DNA of 39,894 bases from Lujinxingiaceae bacterium (GTDB taxonomy: Bacteria; Myxococcota_A; Bradymonadia; Bradymonadales; Bradymonadaceae): contig JACCWM010000097.1 in the NCBI GenBank assembly GCA_013697635.1, positions 1-39,894 on the forward strand, read 5' to 3'. The notes beneath the pieces are model-generated. The model was not told the DNA's origin and did no database searches. It saw only the letters and a program-made list of their open reading frames with translations. The stretch's first letter is position 1. Every line of letters starts with the position of its first letter. The position numbers and the translations under genes were made by a program. Below, piece by piece: positions 26,070-34,720 of this stretch.

Positions 26070-27386
26070 ATGAGCAAAATCAACGTAGTGTGCATTGGTG
26101 ACGAGCTGCTCGACGGGCGAACCACGGACCGAAACAGCGTGTTCATCGCGAAGTTGGCGATCGAATACGGCGGCGAAGTCTCCACTGTGCGCTGGGTGCG
26201 CGACGATCTCGAGATGATCGTCGAGGCGCTCGAGGCGGCCGCTCAAGGCGCGGATTTCGTCGTCGTCTCCGGCGGGCTGGGCCCGACCTCCGACGATCTC
26301 ACGCGCGATGCGGCCGCAGCCTGGGCCGCCAGCCGACTCGTGCTCGACGAGGCGCTGCTCACCCAGCTCAAAGCTCGCTTTGCCGAGCGTGGCTACCCCT
26401 TCACCGAGAACAATGCGCGCCAGTGCTATTTTCCAGCCGGGGCGCGAATCCTGGCCACCGAAGTGGGCACGGCGGCAGGCTTTGAGCTCGAGCAGAGCGG
26501 CGCGCGCGCGATGTTCTTTCCCGGCGTACCGAACGAGTTTCAGTGGTTTGCCCACACGTATTTGGTGCCGGCGCTACCGGAGGGCTCGTTGAGCCTTGGC
26601 AAGCGGCGCCTGAAGTTCGCCTTTCACGGCATCGGCGAGAGCCACCTGGAGAACAAACTTGGCGAGATCGTCGCACTGGCCAAAGAGGTCGGCGGCCGCA
26701 TCGGCTACCGGGCGTCGTTTCCGATCATCGAGGTCAGCCTCAGCGCGCCCGACGGCGCCGGTCTGGCCCGCCTTTGCGAGCATGTGCTCGCGCGCATCGG
26801 ACCCTGGCTTGTAGGCGAGGGCGACGAGAGTTTGGCCGAGCGCATCGGGCGCCGCCTGAGCGAGGCCGGCCAGACGGTGACTGCAGCCGAATCGTGCACG
26901 GCCGGCGCCTTGAGCGCCAAGATTACCGAAGTCTCGGGCAGCTCGCGCTGGTTCGAGCGCGGCTACATCACCTACGCCAACCAGTCCAAGATCGATGAGG
27001 TCGGCGTCTCGGCCTCGGCACTCGAGCAGCACGGCGCGGTCAGTCTGGCGACGGTCTGCCAGATGGCGCTCGGCGCTCGCCGGCGCGCCAAAGCGGGCTT
27101 TGCCCTGGCAGTCAGCGGCATCGCCGGACCCAGCGGCGGCAGCGCCGACAAACCGGTGGGCACCGTGCACTTTGCGCTGGCCACAGACGAGGGCGTCTAT
27201 CACCGAAAAGTCGTCTATCCGCAACCTAGTCGCGAGCAGGTGCGCCAAGCTTCCGTTTACACGGCGCTCTCCTTGTTGCTATGGAAGTTGGAGGGCACGC
27301 TCGCCCAGCATCGGGTCGATGGACCCTTTGATGATGCCGACGTCGCCGCCGGGAACTTCCCCACCGAGGCCCTCCAGACACCATGA
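26070..27386 (+). CDS. cinA: CinA-type nicotinamide-nucleotide amidase / competence-damage protein
   Basis: 438 residues. Residues 4-170 are the molybdopterin-binding-like (COG1058) half: NVVCIGDELLDGRTTDRN, VVSGGLGPTSDDLTRD, FFPGVPNEF. Residues about 252-420 are the PncC amidase half: AAESCTAGALS with the catalytic Ser, the YITYANQ segment and SGIAGPSGGS. CinA hydrolyses nicotinamide mononucleotide (with an ADP-ribose pyrophosphatase activity in the first half), recycling NAD. The ribosome site is weak. It overlaps thpR by ATGA, and recA follows after 286 bases, the order known from other bacteria. Confidence 0.93.
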   Translation: MSKINVVCIGDELLDGRTTDRNSVFIAKLAIEYGGEVSTVRWVRDDLEMIVEALEAAAQGADFVVVSGGLGPTSDDLTRDAAAAWAASRLVLDEALLTQLKARFAERGYPFTENNARQCYFPAGARILATEVGTAAGFELEQSGARAMFFPGVPNEFQWFAHTYLVPALPEGSLSLGKRRLKFAFHGIGESHLENKLGEIVALAKEVGGRIGYRASFPIIEVSLSAPDGAGLARLCEHVLARIGPWLVGEGDESLAERIGRRLSEAGQTVTAAESCTAGALSAKITEVSGSSRWFERGYITYANQSKIDEVGVSASALEQHGAVSLATVCQMALGARRRAKAGFALAVSGIAGPSGGSADKPVGTVHFALATDEGVYHRKVVYPQPSREQVRQASVYTALSLLLWKLEGTLAQHRVDGPFDDADVAAGNFPTEALQTP

Positions 27387-27970
27387 AACGACTCTTTCTC
27401 GCTGTAGATCTCTCCATCGCCGTCGTCGAAAAGCTCGCCATCCTACAAGAGGATATCCAACGCCATCTTGGCGCGCGCGGCGACGAAGGCGTCAGTGTGC
27501 GCTGGGTCGATGCGCCCAACATCCACCTCACTTTGAAATTCTTGGGCGAAACCGAAGAGGATCTGCTGCCGATGATCGCCGAGACGATCGCGCGGCTTGG
27601 TAAGCCGCTCTTCCCCTTTGAGGTGGAGTGTCGCGGCTTTGGCTGCTTTCCCGCGCCGAACAAGCCGCGCATCTTGTGGGCCGGCATCGACGCGCGTGGC
27701 GGCGAGGTGCTCGGCTTGCTCCAACAAGCGATCGAGCGCGATCTGGACGAGCTCGGCTTTGCCACCGAGTTTCGCGAGTTCAAGGCGCACGTCACTTTAG
27801 GCCGCGTCAAATCGACCCAGACCATCGATCTGAGCGAGCTCGTCGAACGCTACGCCAACATGAAGTTTGGAAAAAGCTACATCAAGGACTTGATCCTCTA
27901 CGAGTCCAAGCTCGATCACCGCGGGCCTCACTACCATGTGCTTGATCGCTTTGCCCTGGGAACTGTCTGA
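27383..27970 (+). CDS. thpR: RNA 2',3'-cyclic phosphodiesterase (2H family)
   Basis: 195 residues. It opens MKRLFLAVDLS and has the two H-x-T-x motifs of the 2H family: HLTLKFLGE near residue 50 and HVTLGRV near residue 137. The fold opens 2',3'-cyclic phosphates of RNA; older names are LigT or 2'-5' RNA ligase. It ends just before a weak terminator. The ATGA overlap with cinA argues for co-translation. Confidence 0.9.
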   Translation: MKRLFLAVDLSIAVVEKLAILQEDIQRHLGARGDEGVSVRWVDAPNIHLTLKFLGETEEDLLPMIAETIARLGKPLFPFEVECRGFGCFPAPNKPRILWAGIDARGGEVLGLLQQAIERDLDELGFATEFREFKAHVTLGRVKSTQTIDLSELVERYANMKFGKSYIKDLILYESKLDHRGPHYHVLDRFALGTV

Positions 27971-27979
27971 CGCCCGATC

Positions 27980-27997
27980 GCGCTCAAGCGCATTTTT
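27980..27997 (+). terminator. Weak terminator after thpR
   Basis: GCGCT (27980-27984) and AGCGC (27987-27991) form a short stem followed by ATTTTT. The stem is short, so termination may be partial. Confidence 0.4.
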
Positions 27998-28130
27998 CGC
28001 GGCGCTGAAGAATAAATGAAAAAAGTAGGCAACATTTGCCTGCCTGCCTTCGATAACAAAATGAGCCTTTTGACGCCGCTTCCCCGCGGTTTTGTGGGCT
28101 GTTTGATCGCATGACGAAGAACTAAGACAC

Positions 28131-28160
28131 TTGACGTCTGAGTGTGGAAGGCACTATACA
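28131..28160 (+). promoter_or_regulatory. Sigma70-like promoter for recA
   Basis: TTGACG (28131-28136), 18 bases, TATACA (28155-28160), then about 90 bases of leader to the recA ATG. I saw no palindromic site that I could call a LexA box. Confidence 0.6.
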
Positions 28161-28187
28161 GGCTTTCAGGTTGTGATGTACGCCGTC

Positions 28188-28205
28188 CGCCTCCAAAGGG
28201 AGGCG
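28188..28205 (+). other. Hairpin in recA leader
   Basis: CGCCTCC (28188-28194) pairs with GGAGGCG (28199-28205) around AAAG, inside the predicted 5' leader. The 3' arm contains GGAG, so the true ribosome site downstream at 28243 is not masked by it. There is no T-run. Confidence 0.5.
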
Positions 28206-28256
28206 TGGAGAGTTTAATATTGCGTGGGCCCAACAGGGGTCCAAGGAGATTGCGAC

Positions 28257-29306
28257 ATGGCTGCACCAGACAAAAGCAAGGAAAAAGCGCTCGAACTGAC
28301 AGTGGGCGCCATCGAGAAGCAATTTGGAAAGGGCGCGATCATGCGCCTTGGCACCAACGAGGCGATGATCAAGGTCGAAGACCCGATCTCGACGGGTTCC
28401 ATCTCGTTGGACATCGCGATCGGCGTGGGCGGCTTTCCGCGCGGGCGCGTGGTCGAAATCTACGGCCCGGAGTCGTCGGGCAAGACCACACTCACCTTGC
28501 ACGCGCTGGCCAACGCCCAAAAGGCTGGCGGCGTGGCAGCCTTCATCGACGCCGAACACGCCCTGGACATCAAGTACGCCCGCGCGCTGGGCGTCAACGT
28601 CGATGAGCTGCTGGTCAGCCAGCCCGATACCGGCGAGCAGGCCCTCGAGATCGTCGACATGCTGGTGCGCTCCAATGCCATTGACGTGCTCGTGATCGAC
28701 TCGGTCGCCGCGCTCGTTCCACGCGCCGAGATCGAGGGCGAGATGGGCGACAGCCACATGGGTCTGCAGGCGCGTTTGATGAGTCAGGCGCTGCGCAAGC
28801 TCACCGGCACGATCAGCAAGTCGCGCACCTGCGTGATCTTCATCAACCAGATCCGCATGAAGATCGGCGTGATGTTCGGCAACCCGGAGACCACCACGGG
28901 AGGCAACGCGCTGAAGTTCTACTCCTCGCTTCGCATGGACATCCGACGCATCGGCGCGATCAAGGACGGCTCCGATGTCACCGGCAACCGCACGCGCGTC
29001 AAGATCGTCAAGAACAAGTGCGCGCCGCCCTTCAAAGAGGCCGAGTTCGACATCATGTATGGCGAGGGCATCAGCCGCGCCGGCGACGTGCTCGACGTGG
29101 GCTGTGAGCTTGGCATCATCGACAAGGCCGGCTCCTGGTTCAGCTACCGCGAGGAGCGCCTCGGCCAAGGCCGCGAGAATGCCAAGCAATACCTGATCGA
29201 CCATGACAACATCTTGCGTGACGTCGAGAACCAGATCCGCGAGCACTACGGCATGCCGGCCGCCAAGGCCGCCCCGCTCGAGCTGACCTCGACGACCGTG
29301 CAGTAA
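28257..29306 (+). CDS. recA: RecA recombinase
   Basis: 349 residues, normal length. It binds single-stranded DNA and ATP for homologous recombination and triggers LexA self-cleavage. Walker A GPESSGKT (70-77), the DAEHALD block, Walker [16 protein letters not shown], loop L1 GEMGDSHMG, the FINQIR strand and loop L2 [17 protein letters not shown] are all intact. ATG 28257 is fixed by AAGGAG (28243-28248) eight bases upstream; the frame goes back to 28224 but without support. It has its own promoter and follows cinA-thpR. The tail is not unusually acidic. Confidence 0.98.
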   Translation: MAAPDKSKEKALELTVGAIEKQFGKGAIMRLGTNEAMIKVEDPISTGSISLDIAIGVGGFPRGRVVEIYGPESSGKTTLTLHALANAQKAGGVAAFIDAEHALDIKYARALGVNVDELLVSQPDTGEQALEIVDMLVRSNAIDVLVIDSVAALVPRAEIEGEMGDSHMGLQARLMSQALRKLTGTISKSRTCVIFINQIRMKIGVMFGNPETTTGGNALKFYSSLRMDIRRIGAIKDGSDVTGNRTRVKIVKNKCAPPFKEAEFDIMYGEGISRAGDVLDVGCELGIIDKAGSWFSYREERLGQGRENAKQYLIDHDNILRDVENQIREHYGMPAAKAAPLELTSTTVQ

Positions 29307-29316
29307 GGCGCAGCTC

Positions 29317-29340
29317 AAAGGCCTGGGCAAAAAGGCCTTT
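29317..29340 (+). terminator. Hairpin 1 after recA
   Basis: AAAGGCCT (29317-29324) pairs with AGGCCTTT (29333-29340) around eight bases and ends in TTT, ten bases after the stop. It looks like a terminator with a short T-run. Confidence 0.65.
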
Positions 29341-29342
29341 GG

Positions 29343-29387
29343 CCGGGCGGCCAGACGGGCAAATACCCCCTCTGGCCGCCCGGTCTT
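29343..29387 (+). terminator. Hairpin 2 after recA, 13-bp stem
   Basis: CCGGGCGGCCAGA (29343-29355) pairs perfectly with TCTGGCCGCCCGG (29371-29383) around 15 bases, followed by TCTT. It is the strongest stem in the window and stands in tandem with hairpin 1. Confidence 0.65.
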
Positions 29388-29569
29388 AGAACACGCCACC
29401 GGTGGTCGCCCGCACACCCCTTCCCCTCGAAACACCTGCCTGTCCCCCTGCTCGAGCACAATCCTATCTCTGTGAAAGTTGTTGAGTTTGTGGTTGAGCC
29501 GTGCCACAATCCCCAGCGTATCAAGCGCCTTGGAGATTACTGCGACGACTCTTCCCCCAATATCATACG

Positions 29570-30763
29570 ATGTCTGAAACCGATCTGAACAAGATTTTGC
29601 AGGTGGCGGTCAAGGGGGGAGCGAGCGATATCCACCTCAAGGCCGGCCTTCCACCAATTTTTCGCGTTGACGGATCGTTGCTGCCGCTTCGCGACGCCAA
29701 GCGCCTCAGCCCCGAAGATCTGGGCAAGATGGCCGTCGACATCATGTCGAAATACCAACGCGACGAATTCCAAAAACAGCTCGATGTCGACTTGTCCTAT
29801 GGTGTGCCTGGCGTGGGACGCTTTCGCGTCAATTGCTTTCAGCAGCGTGGCTCGATCGGCCTGGTCTTTCGCGTCATCCCCTTCAAGGTCAACTCCGTCG
29901 AAGAGCTGCTGCTGCCCGAGGTCGTCAAGAAACTGTGTGACGAGCGCCGCGGCTTGATCCTCGTCACCGGCGCGACCGGCAGTGGTAAGTCGACGACGAT
30001 GGCTTCGATGATCGACTACGTCAACCAGACGCGCACGGCCCATATCGTCACCATTGAAGACCCGATCGAGTTTTTGATCCGCGACAAGCGCAGCATCATC
30101 AACCAGCGCGAAATCGGCAACGATACGGGCTCCTTCGCCCGTGCGCTCAAAGCCGCCCTGCGCCAGGATCCGGACGTGATCATGCTCGGTGAGATGCGTG
30201 ACATCGAGACCATCGAGATCGCGATGACCGCCGCCGAGACCGGTCATCTGGTGATCTCGACCTTGCATACGGTTGATGCGGCCGAGGCCGTCACGCGCGT
30301 GGTCACCGCCTTTCCTCCGCACATGCGCGATCAGGCCCGCTACCAGTTCAGCAATTTGTTTCGCGGCGTCATCGCCCAACGCCTCGTGCCACGCGCCGAT
30401 GGCAAGGGCCGCGTGCCCGCCGTCGAGGTCATGCTCTCCACGGCGCGCATCCGCGAGCTGATCATGGAGCAGGCCACCGCGCGCATCATCACCGAGCAAA
30501 TGGCCAAGGGGTTCGACAACTACGGCATGCAGAGCTTCGACCAATCGCTGATGTGGCTGCTGCAAAACGGCTACATCACCTACGAAGAAGCGCTGATTCA
30601 GTCGAGCAATCCCGACGACTTTGCGCTGCGTGTCAGCGGCATCGGATCGACGAGCAACGAGAGCGAATGGAAGAACTTCGAGAGCAGCGCCGGTGGGGCC
30701 AACAAGAATAAAAGTGGTGGCAATGATTTCGACCTGGACGACTTTGAAATCGATCGCTTTTGA
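29570..30763 (+). CDS. pilT: Type IV pilus retraction ATPase PilT
   Basis: 397 residues. Hexameric ATPase that depolymerises type IV pili for twitching. Walker A VTGATGSGKST (132-141), Asp box VTIEDPIEF (160-168), Walker B VIMLGEMRD (203-211) and His box ETGHLVISTLHT (223-234) are all seen. The C-terminal STARIRELIMEQ corresponds to the PilT motif AIRNLIRE. A Ser/Asn/Gly and Asp-rich tail ending DDFEIDRF goes beyond the core. PilU is the alternative, but the AIRNLIRE-like site favours PilT. ATG 29570 matches the normal PilT start although no clear ribosome site precedes it; a GTG at 29501 would add 23 residues without homology. Confidence 0.93.
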   Translation: MSETDLNKILQVAVKGGASDIHLKAGLPPIFRVDGSLLPLRDAKRLSPEDLGKMAVDIMSKYQRDEFQKQLDVDLSYGVPGVGRFRVNCFQQRGSIGLVFRVIPFKVNSVEELLLPEVVKKLCDERRGLILVTGATGSGKSTTMASMIDYVNQTRTAHIVTIEDPIEFLIRDKRSIINQREIGNDTGSFARALKAALRQDPDVIMLGEMRDIETIEIAMTAAETGHLVISTLHTVDAAEAVTRVVTAFPPHMRDQARYQFSNLFRGVIAQRLVPRADGKGRVPAVEVMLSTARIRELIMEQATARIITEQMAKGFDNYGMQSFDQSLMWLLQNGYITYEEALIQSSNPDDFALRVSGIGSTSNESEWKNFESSAGGANKNKSGGNDFDLDDFEIDRF

Positions 30764-30844
30764 ACGACCTGACCGCTAGCAGGCAGGCACACGCTGCCAT
30801 GCCAAACGCTGCAAACCTAATTTGCATATGATACGGAACCAGAG

Positions 30845-32209
30845 ATGGGGTTTGAGTTGAAATCTAGCCGTAACAGAATCGTGCTGCCCACCTGGGCAGC
30901 GGTGATCGTAACCATTTTCCTTACGATCGTCCTGGCGTCATCGTCGGCCTCGGCTGAAGAAAAGGCGCGCAAGGTGCGCGTAGCCGTCATCGAGGTGCCC
31001 GTGGGCGGCACCGACCTGCTGCTCGCCGAGTTACGCTCGGTCGCGATGCTCGATGTGCGCGATCCAACCTGGTTCATGAACCAGGTCAAAGGTCGCGGAT
31101 TTCGCCCCGAGAACGTCATGGAGCGCTCGGCCGATCTGCGCTGGGTCATGAGTGGCGGCAGCGTCGACTTTGTCGTGCACCTCGTGCTCACAAGTGATGG
31201 CAACGCCTACATGGCGCATTTCATCGAGGCCGAGACCGCTCAGCCGCGTCGCACCGTACAGGTCGACAAGAGCGAGGCAGGACTGTCGGTCGCCGGCGCG
31301 TCGTTCTTGCGCCTGGAGATGGAGCGCCTCGTCGGTGCCGCGCCTGCTGGGCCCGTCGTCGCCGATGGCAGCGCAACCGCAAGCACAACCGCGCGCGTCG
31401 AGGAAGACGAGCCCAAGCCTGATGACCCCGAGGTCGTACGCCAGCGCGCGGCCGACGCCAAGCAGGCGATCTCCGATCGCCTGCAGCGCGACTGGCTCTG
31501 GGCGCGCGCCTCGTTTCGCATGATCGGCAAAGACACACTGGTCGCCGGCAATGAGACGACCTACTCGTTCGTCTCGGGCTTGTTCCCAGGCTTTGAGCTC
31601 GACATCGAGGCCTACCCCTTCGCGCTCTCCAACGCCGAGATGGTTTCGGCCGGCATGTACGTCAATTATTACCATGGCTTCGACCGGCTGAGCATCGCCA
31701 CCGAAGAACAAATCGTCGAGCTGGCGTTCAATCACTTCGGCATCGAGGGCGGCGCAATCTATCGCATGGATTCGCCCCTGGGCCGCAGCAGCGCATTGAC
31801 CAACGAGCAGGTGCGCTTCAAACTCGGTGTGCGCTACGAAGCCTCGGCGATCGCCGAAAACGACGCGGGTATCCCGAGCACGAGCGTGATCTCGGTGGTC
31901 ACCGGCGCGCGCCTGCTCTTTCCCGTGATGCTCGATAACCTGGCCGTGTGGGCCAACGTCGACGTCGTACCCTTTGCTTTCTTCGGAAACGGTGGTGACC
32001 AGTTTGGAAAGACCTCGCGAAGCTACGGCTTTGGCACCCAGGTCGGCTTTTTGTACGAGTTGGCCAGTGGCATCGGCATGACGCTCGGCTACAGCTTCCA
32101 ACTCAACCGTACCAACTTTGTCGGCGAGGGCTTGGTCGATGGCTTCGACAACGCGCTGGCCTTCGAGCTCATTCAAGGCTTGCGCGCGGGTTTTGTCTAC
32201 CAGCACTGA
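30845..32209 (+). CDS. Putative outer-membrane beta-barrel protein
   Basis: 454 residues. The N terminus has a signal-anchor-like helix LPTWAAVIVTIFLTIVLA ending in SSASAEEK, an Ala-x-Ala cleavage site. Residues 40-165 form a globular part beginning KVRVAVIEVPVG, similar in style to N-terminal parts of secreted proteins in this lineage. An acidic, Ala-rich linker leads to a C-terminal part of alternating short strands (LDIEAYPFALSN, GVRYEASAIAEN, GMTLGYSFQLN) ending in an aromatic residue context, AGFVYQH, as in barrels. No enzyme motif is seen. It lies 81 bases after pilT and probably shares its transcript. Confidence 0.68.
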   Translation: MGFELKSSRNRIVLPTWAAVIVTIFLTIVLASSSASAEEKARKVRVAVIEVPVGGTDLLLAELRSVAMLDVRDPTWFMNQVKGRGFRPENVMERSADLRWVMSGGSVDFVVHLVLTSDGNAYMAHFIEAETAQPRRTVQVDKSEAGLSVAGASFLRLEMERLVGAAPAGPVVADGSATASTTARVEEDEPKPDDPEVVRQRAADAKQAISDRLQRDWLWARASFRMIGKDTLVAGNETTYSFVSGLFPGFELDIEAYPFALSNAEMVSAGMYVNYYHGFDRLSIATEEQIVELAFNHFGIEGGAIYRMDSPLGRSSALTNEQVRFKLGVRYEASAIAENDAGIPSTSVISVVTGARLLFPVMLDNLAVWANVDVVPFAFFGNGGDQFGKTSRSYGFGTQVGFLYELASGIGMTLGYSFQLNRTNFVGEGLVDGFDNALAFELIQGLRAGFVYQH

Positions 32210-32352
32210 GTGCAATTCGGTTGACGCTTTCTCTTTCTCGTCGCCGGCGCATTACCGTGATACGCTTCGCCCAACTTTGGAAGTTGTTGCTGGCCGCTGA
32301 CCAATCGGCGACGGCCACGCAACATGCAGTTTGAACGCCACGAGGAATTTAC

Positions 32353-34713
32353 GTGACTGATCCAAATTTCTCCGCCATTCGCGCACGACTTCGCTACGAG
32401 TCTGTCGATGAGTTTATCGACGGCTATTCACGCTATATTACCGCCGGCGGAATGTTCATTCCGATGACCCCGGCCAAGCTCAAGCCCGTGGGCACGACGG
32501 TGCGCTTCCAGTTCATCCTGGGCGACGGCGTCACCGCTCTGCTGGGCGAGGGCGTCGTGCGCCAGATTCGTGGCCTCGAGAACGAGGACGCCAACAGCCC
32601 GATCGGCATGTTGGTCAAGTTCACCAAGCTCAGTCAGGACTCCAAGGTTCTCATCGACCGCATCGTCGCCTGGAAGGCGATCGAGAAGCTCGGCGGCGAC
32701 TTCCTCGAAGAATCGCAGTACGCTGATTTCGCCACTGCTGAGCCCCAAACAACCGAGCAGGAAGCCACCACGGGCACTTACCCGCTGGCCGAGGTTGCCC
32801 GCGCCGCCGCCGGTCTCGAAGCCGCGCGCGAGGCCGCCACCTCCTCGACCTCCAAGACCGGCGAGTTCTCGCTCGACGATGCTCACTCGGACAATACCGC
32901 CGAGCGTGCGCTCGATCTTCAGGCCGTGCAACAAGCCGCCGAGGCCCGTGAGCTGGCGCAAGACGATCACGAAAACGACAGCCCAAGCTTTGGCGGCGTC
33001 GAGCTCGATCTCGATGCCGAGTCCGACGAGACCCTGCACGACGACAACGACATCTTGGCTCGCCTCGAGGCTCGCTCGAGCGCGGACGCCAGCGCGCCTG
33101 ACGCCATCTCCGATGTCTTCGGCCCCGAAGATCCGCAAGAAGAGTACAGTGCCCAGGAGCCGGTCTTCGATCCCTTCGGCTTTGACGACGACGATCTCGA
33201 GGCCGCACCTGCCACACCGCCCGTCGCCGAGCCGGCTGCGGAGCTTGCGAGCGCACCATCGGAGCCGCCGGCCATCGACCTTGGCTTGGACCTCGACGAC
33301 GAAATCTTTGGTCCCGAGGATGACGCCCTGAGCTCCTCGAACGCAAGCCTGGACTCGTTTGAATTCGACGACGATGGTTTGCAGGCCGAGCCCGCAGCCG
33401 AGCCCGAGCCTGAGCCTGAGCCCGCAGCCGAGGAGCTCTCCCTCGACCTTTTTGGTGAGGACGGCGAAGACGAGCCAGCCGTGGCCCAGGCCGCAGCCGA
33501 AGATTTCTCCCTGGACCACGATCTCTTCGGTCTGGGCGACGAGGACGAGGACGAACTGGCCGCCCTTGAGGCGCCCGTCGCCGAAGAAGCCCCGCCGGCC
33601 GAAGCTGAAACGCCCGAGGCCGTCGAGGCCAACGAGGAGCTCGACGAAGCGCTCGACGTTCCACCACCACCCACCGCGGTTGAGCAGCGTGCTCTACGCC
33701 AGACCGAGGGCGGGCTCAAGGTCCACTCCTTTGATGGCAGCGGTGACGAGGACGCTGCGCGCGAATTCGCGCAGTTCGCCCTGGGCGGCGACGACGACGA
33801 CGACGATGTCGACCAGATGTTTGATGACATCTTCGGCGGCGGCGACGATATCTTCGGCGGCAGCGACAACGTCGGCGATGACGGCTTCGATTTGCTCGAA
33901 GACGACGACTCAGAGTTCGCCGCGGAGTCTTTTGCCGAGATCGATGAGCCTCGGGTCTCCGCTGGCCCACCAATGGCCCCACCCAGTGCTCCCCCGCTTC
34001 CAACTGCACCGCCGACCTCGACCAACGACGACGCGCAAGCCGACAACACGCCGGTTGAAGAGGCTGAGGAGGCTGAGGAGGCTGAGGAGGCTGAGGAGGC
34101 TCAAGAAGTACAAGAGGCTCAAGAGGCCGAGGAGTCTCAAGAGGCCGAAGAGGCTCAAGAGGCCGAAGAGGCTCAAGAGGTTGAAGATCAGGACGACCTG
34201 GCCCTTGATTTGTTCGATGGCGAGGACGAAGCCCCCCAGGCACCGGAAGAAGAGTTCGAGGCCGCGCCGATCGAGGAAGATGAGGCTGAAGATGAACTCG
34301 AGGACGAAGAAGATCCGCTCTCGTTTGGCAAGCCGCAAGGCTTTGACGACGCGGAGGACAAGGACGACAGGCCTTCGGAGGTCTTCAGCCTGCTCGACTC
34401 GCTCGAAGCGCCCGATGACAGCGAAGAATCCTTTTCGTTGAACCTCGGTAAAGGCCTCACACCCGAGGCCGAGAAGGTGGCGGCGGTCGAAGAGGAGCCC
34501 GACAGCTTTACGGCGCTGCTCGCCAGCGCTCAGAAAGACATTCAGGCCAAGAAGGTCCAGCCCGACGAAGAGAAGCCGCGCGATATCTTCGACGATTTGC
34601 TTGGTGACGACGACCTGCCGCCTCCAATGGCAGGTGGCGCCCCCTTTGCCATGCCCGATCCCGGCGAGAAGAAGAAAAAGGGCTTCATGTCCAAGATCTT
34701 CGGAAAGGATTGA
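32353..34713 (+). CDS. PilZ-like domain protein with long acidic tail
   Basis: 786 residues from GTG 32353, which has GAGGA seven bases upstream. Residues 8-105 resemble the PilZ-like fold: RLRYESVDEFIDGY, YITAGGMFIP (standard D-x-S-x-x-G is replaced by YITAGG), GTTVRFQFIL and PIGMLVKFTKL. The Arg motif for cyclic-di-GMP is not clean, so nucleotide binding is doubtful, as in the TIGR02266-type myxobacterial proteins. Everything after about 125 is disordered and very acidic, with DDDDDDVDQMFDDIFGG and a Glu/Ala/Gln stretch, and it ends in a basic KKKKGFMSKIFGKD. The tail could be a binding scaffold. Neighbours are pilT and the barrel protein, so a role in pili or motility is reasonable but inferred. 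Confidence 0.75.
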   Translation: MTDPNFSAIRARLRYESVDEFIDGYSRYITAGGMFIPMTPAKLKPVGTTVRFQFILGDGVTALLGEGVVRQIRGLENEDANSPIGMLVKFTKLSQDSKVLIDRIVAWKAIEKLGGDFLEESQYADFATAEPQTTEQEATTGTYPLAEVARAAAGLEAAREAATSSTSKTGEFSLDDAHSDNTAERALDLQAVQQAAEARELAQDDHENDSPSFGGVELDLDAESDETLHDDNDILARLEARSSADASAPDAISDVFGPEDPQEEYSAQEPVFDPFGFDDDDLEAAPATPPVAEPAAELASAPSEPPAIDLGLDLDDEIFGPEDDALSSSNASLDSFEFDDDGLQAEPAAEPEPEPEPAAEELSLDLFGEDGEDEPAVAQAAAEDFSLDHDLFGLGDEDEDELAALEAPVAEEAPPAEAETPEAVEANEELDEALDVPPPPTAVEQRALRQTEGGLKVHSFDGSGDEDAAREFAQFALGGDDDDDDVDQMFDDIFGGGDDIFGGSDNVGDDGFDLLEDDDSEFAAESFAEIDEPRVSAGPPMAPPSAPPLPTAPPTSTNDDAQADNTPVEEAEEAEEAEEAEEAQEVQEAQEAEESQEAEEAQEAEEAQEVEDQDDLALDLFDGEDEAPQAPEEEFEAAPIEEDEAEDELEDEEDPLSFGKPQGFDDAEDKDDRPSEVFSLLDSLEAPDDSEESFSLNLGKGLTPEAEKVAAVEEEPDSFTALLASAQKDIQAKKVQPDEEKPRDIFDDLLGDDDLPPPMAGGAPFAMPDPGEKKKKGFMSKIFGKD
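34057..34189 (+). repeat. Acidic coding microrepeat
   Basis: GAGGCTGAG repeats four or more times and then gives way to GAGGCTCAAGAGGCCGAA units, encoding EEAEEAEE and then QEAEEAQE in the tail of the PilZ-like protein. Length may vary between strains. Confidence 0.8.
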
Positions 34714-34720
34714 GGCCGGT

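Noticed and set aside
28000-28256. LexA (SOS) box before recA
   Set aside because: No clear palindromic operator matching a known LexA site could be seen.
28122-29507. 461-residue antisense frame over recA
   Set aside because: Shadow of a conserved gene.
34057-34189. Direct repeats considered as non-coding satellite
   Set aside because: They are in frame and encode the acidic tail of the PilZ-like protein.
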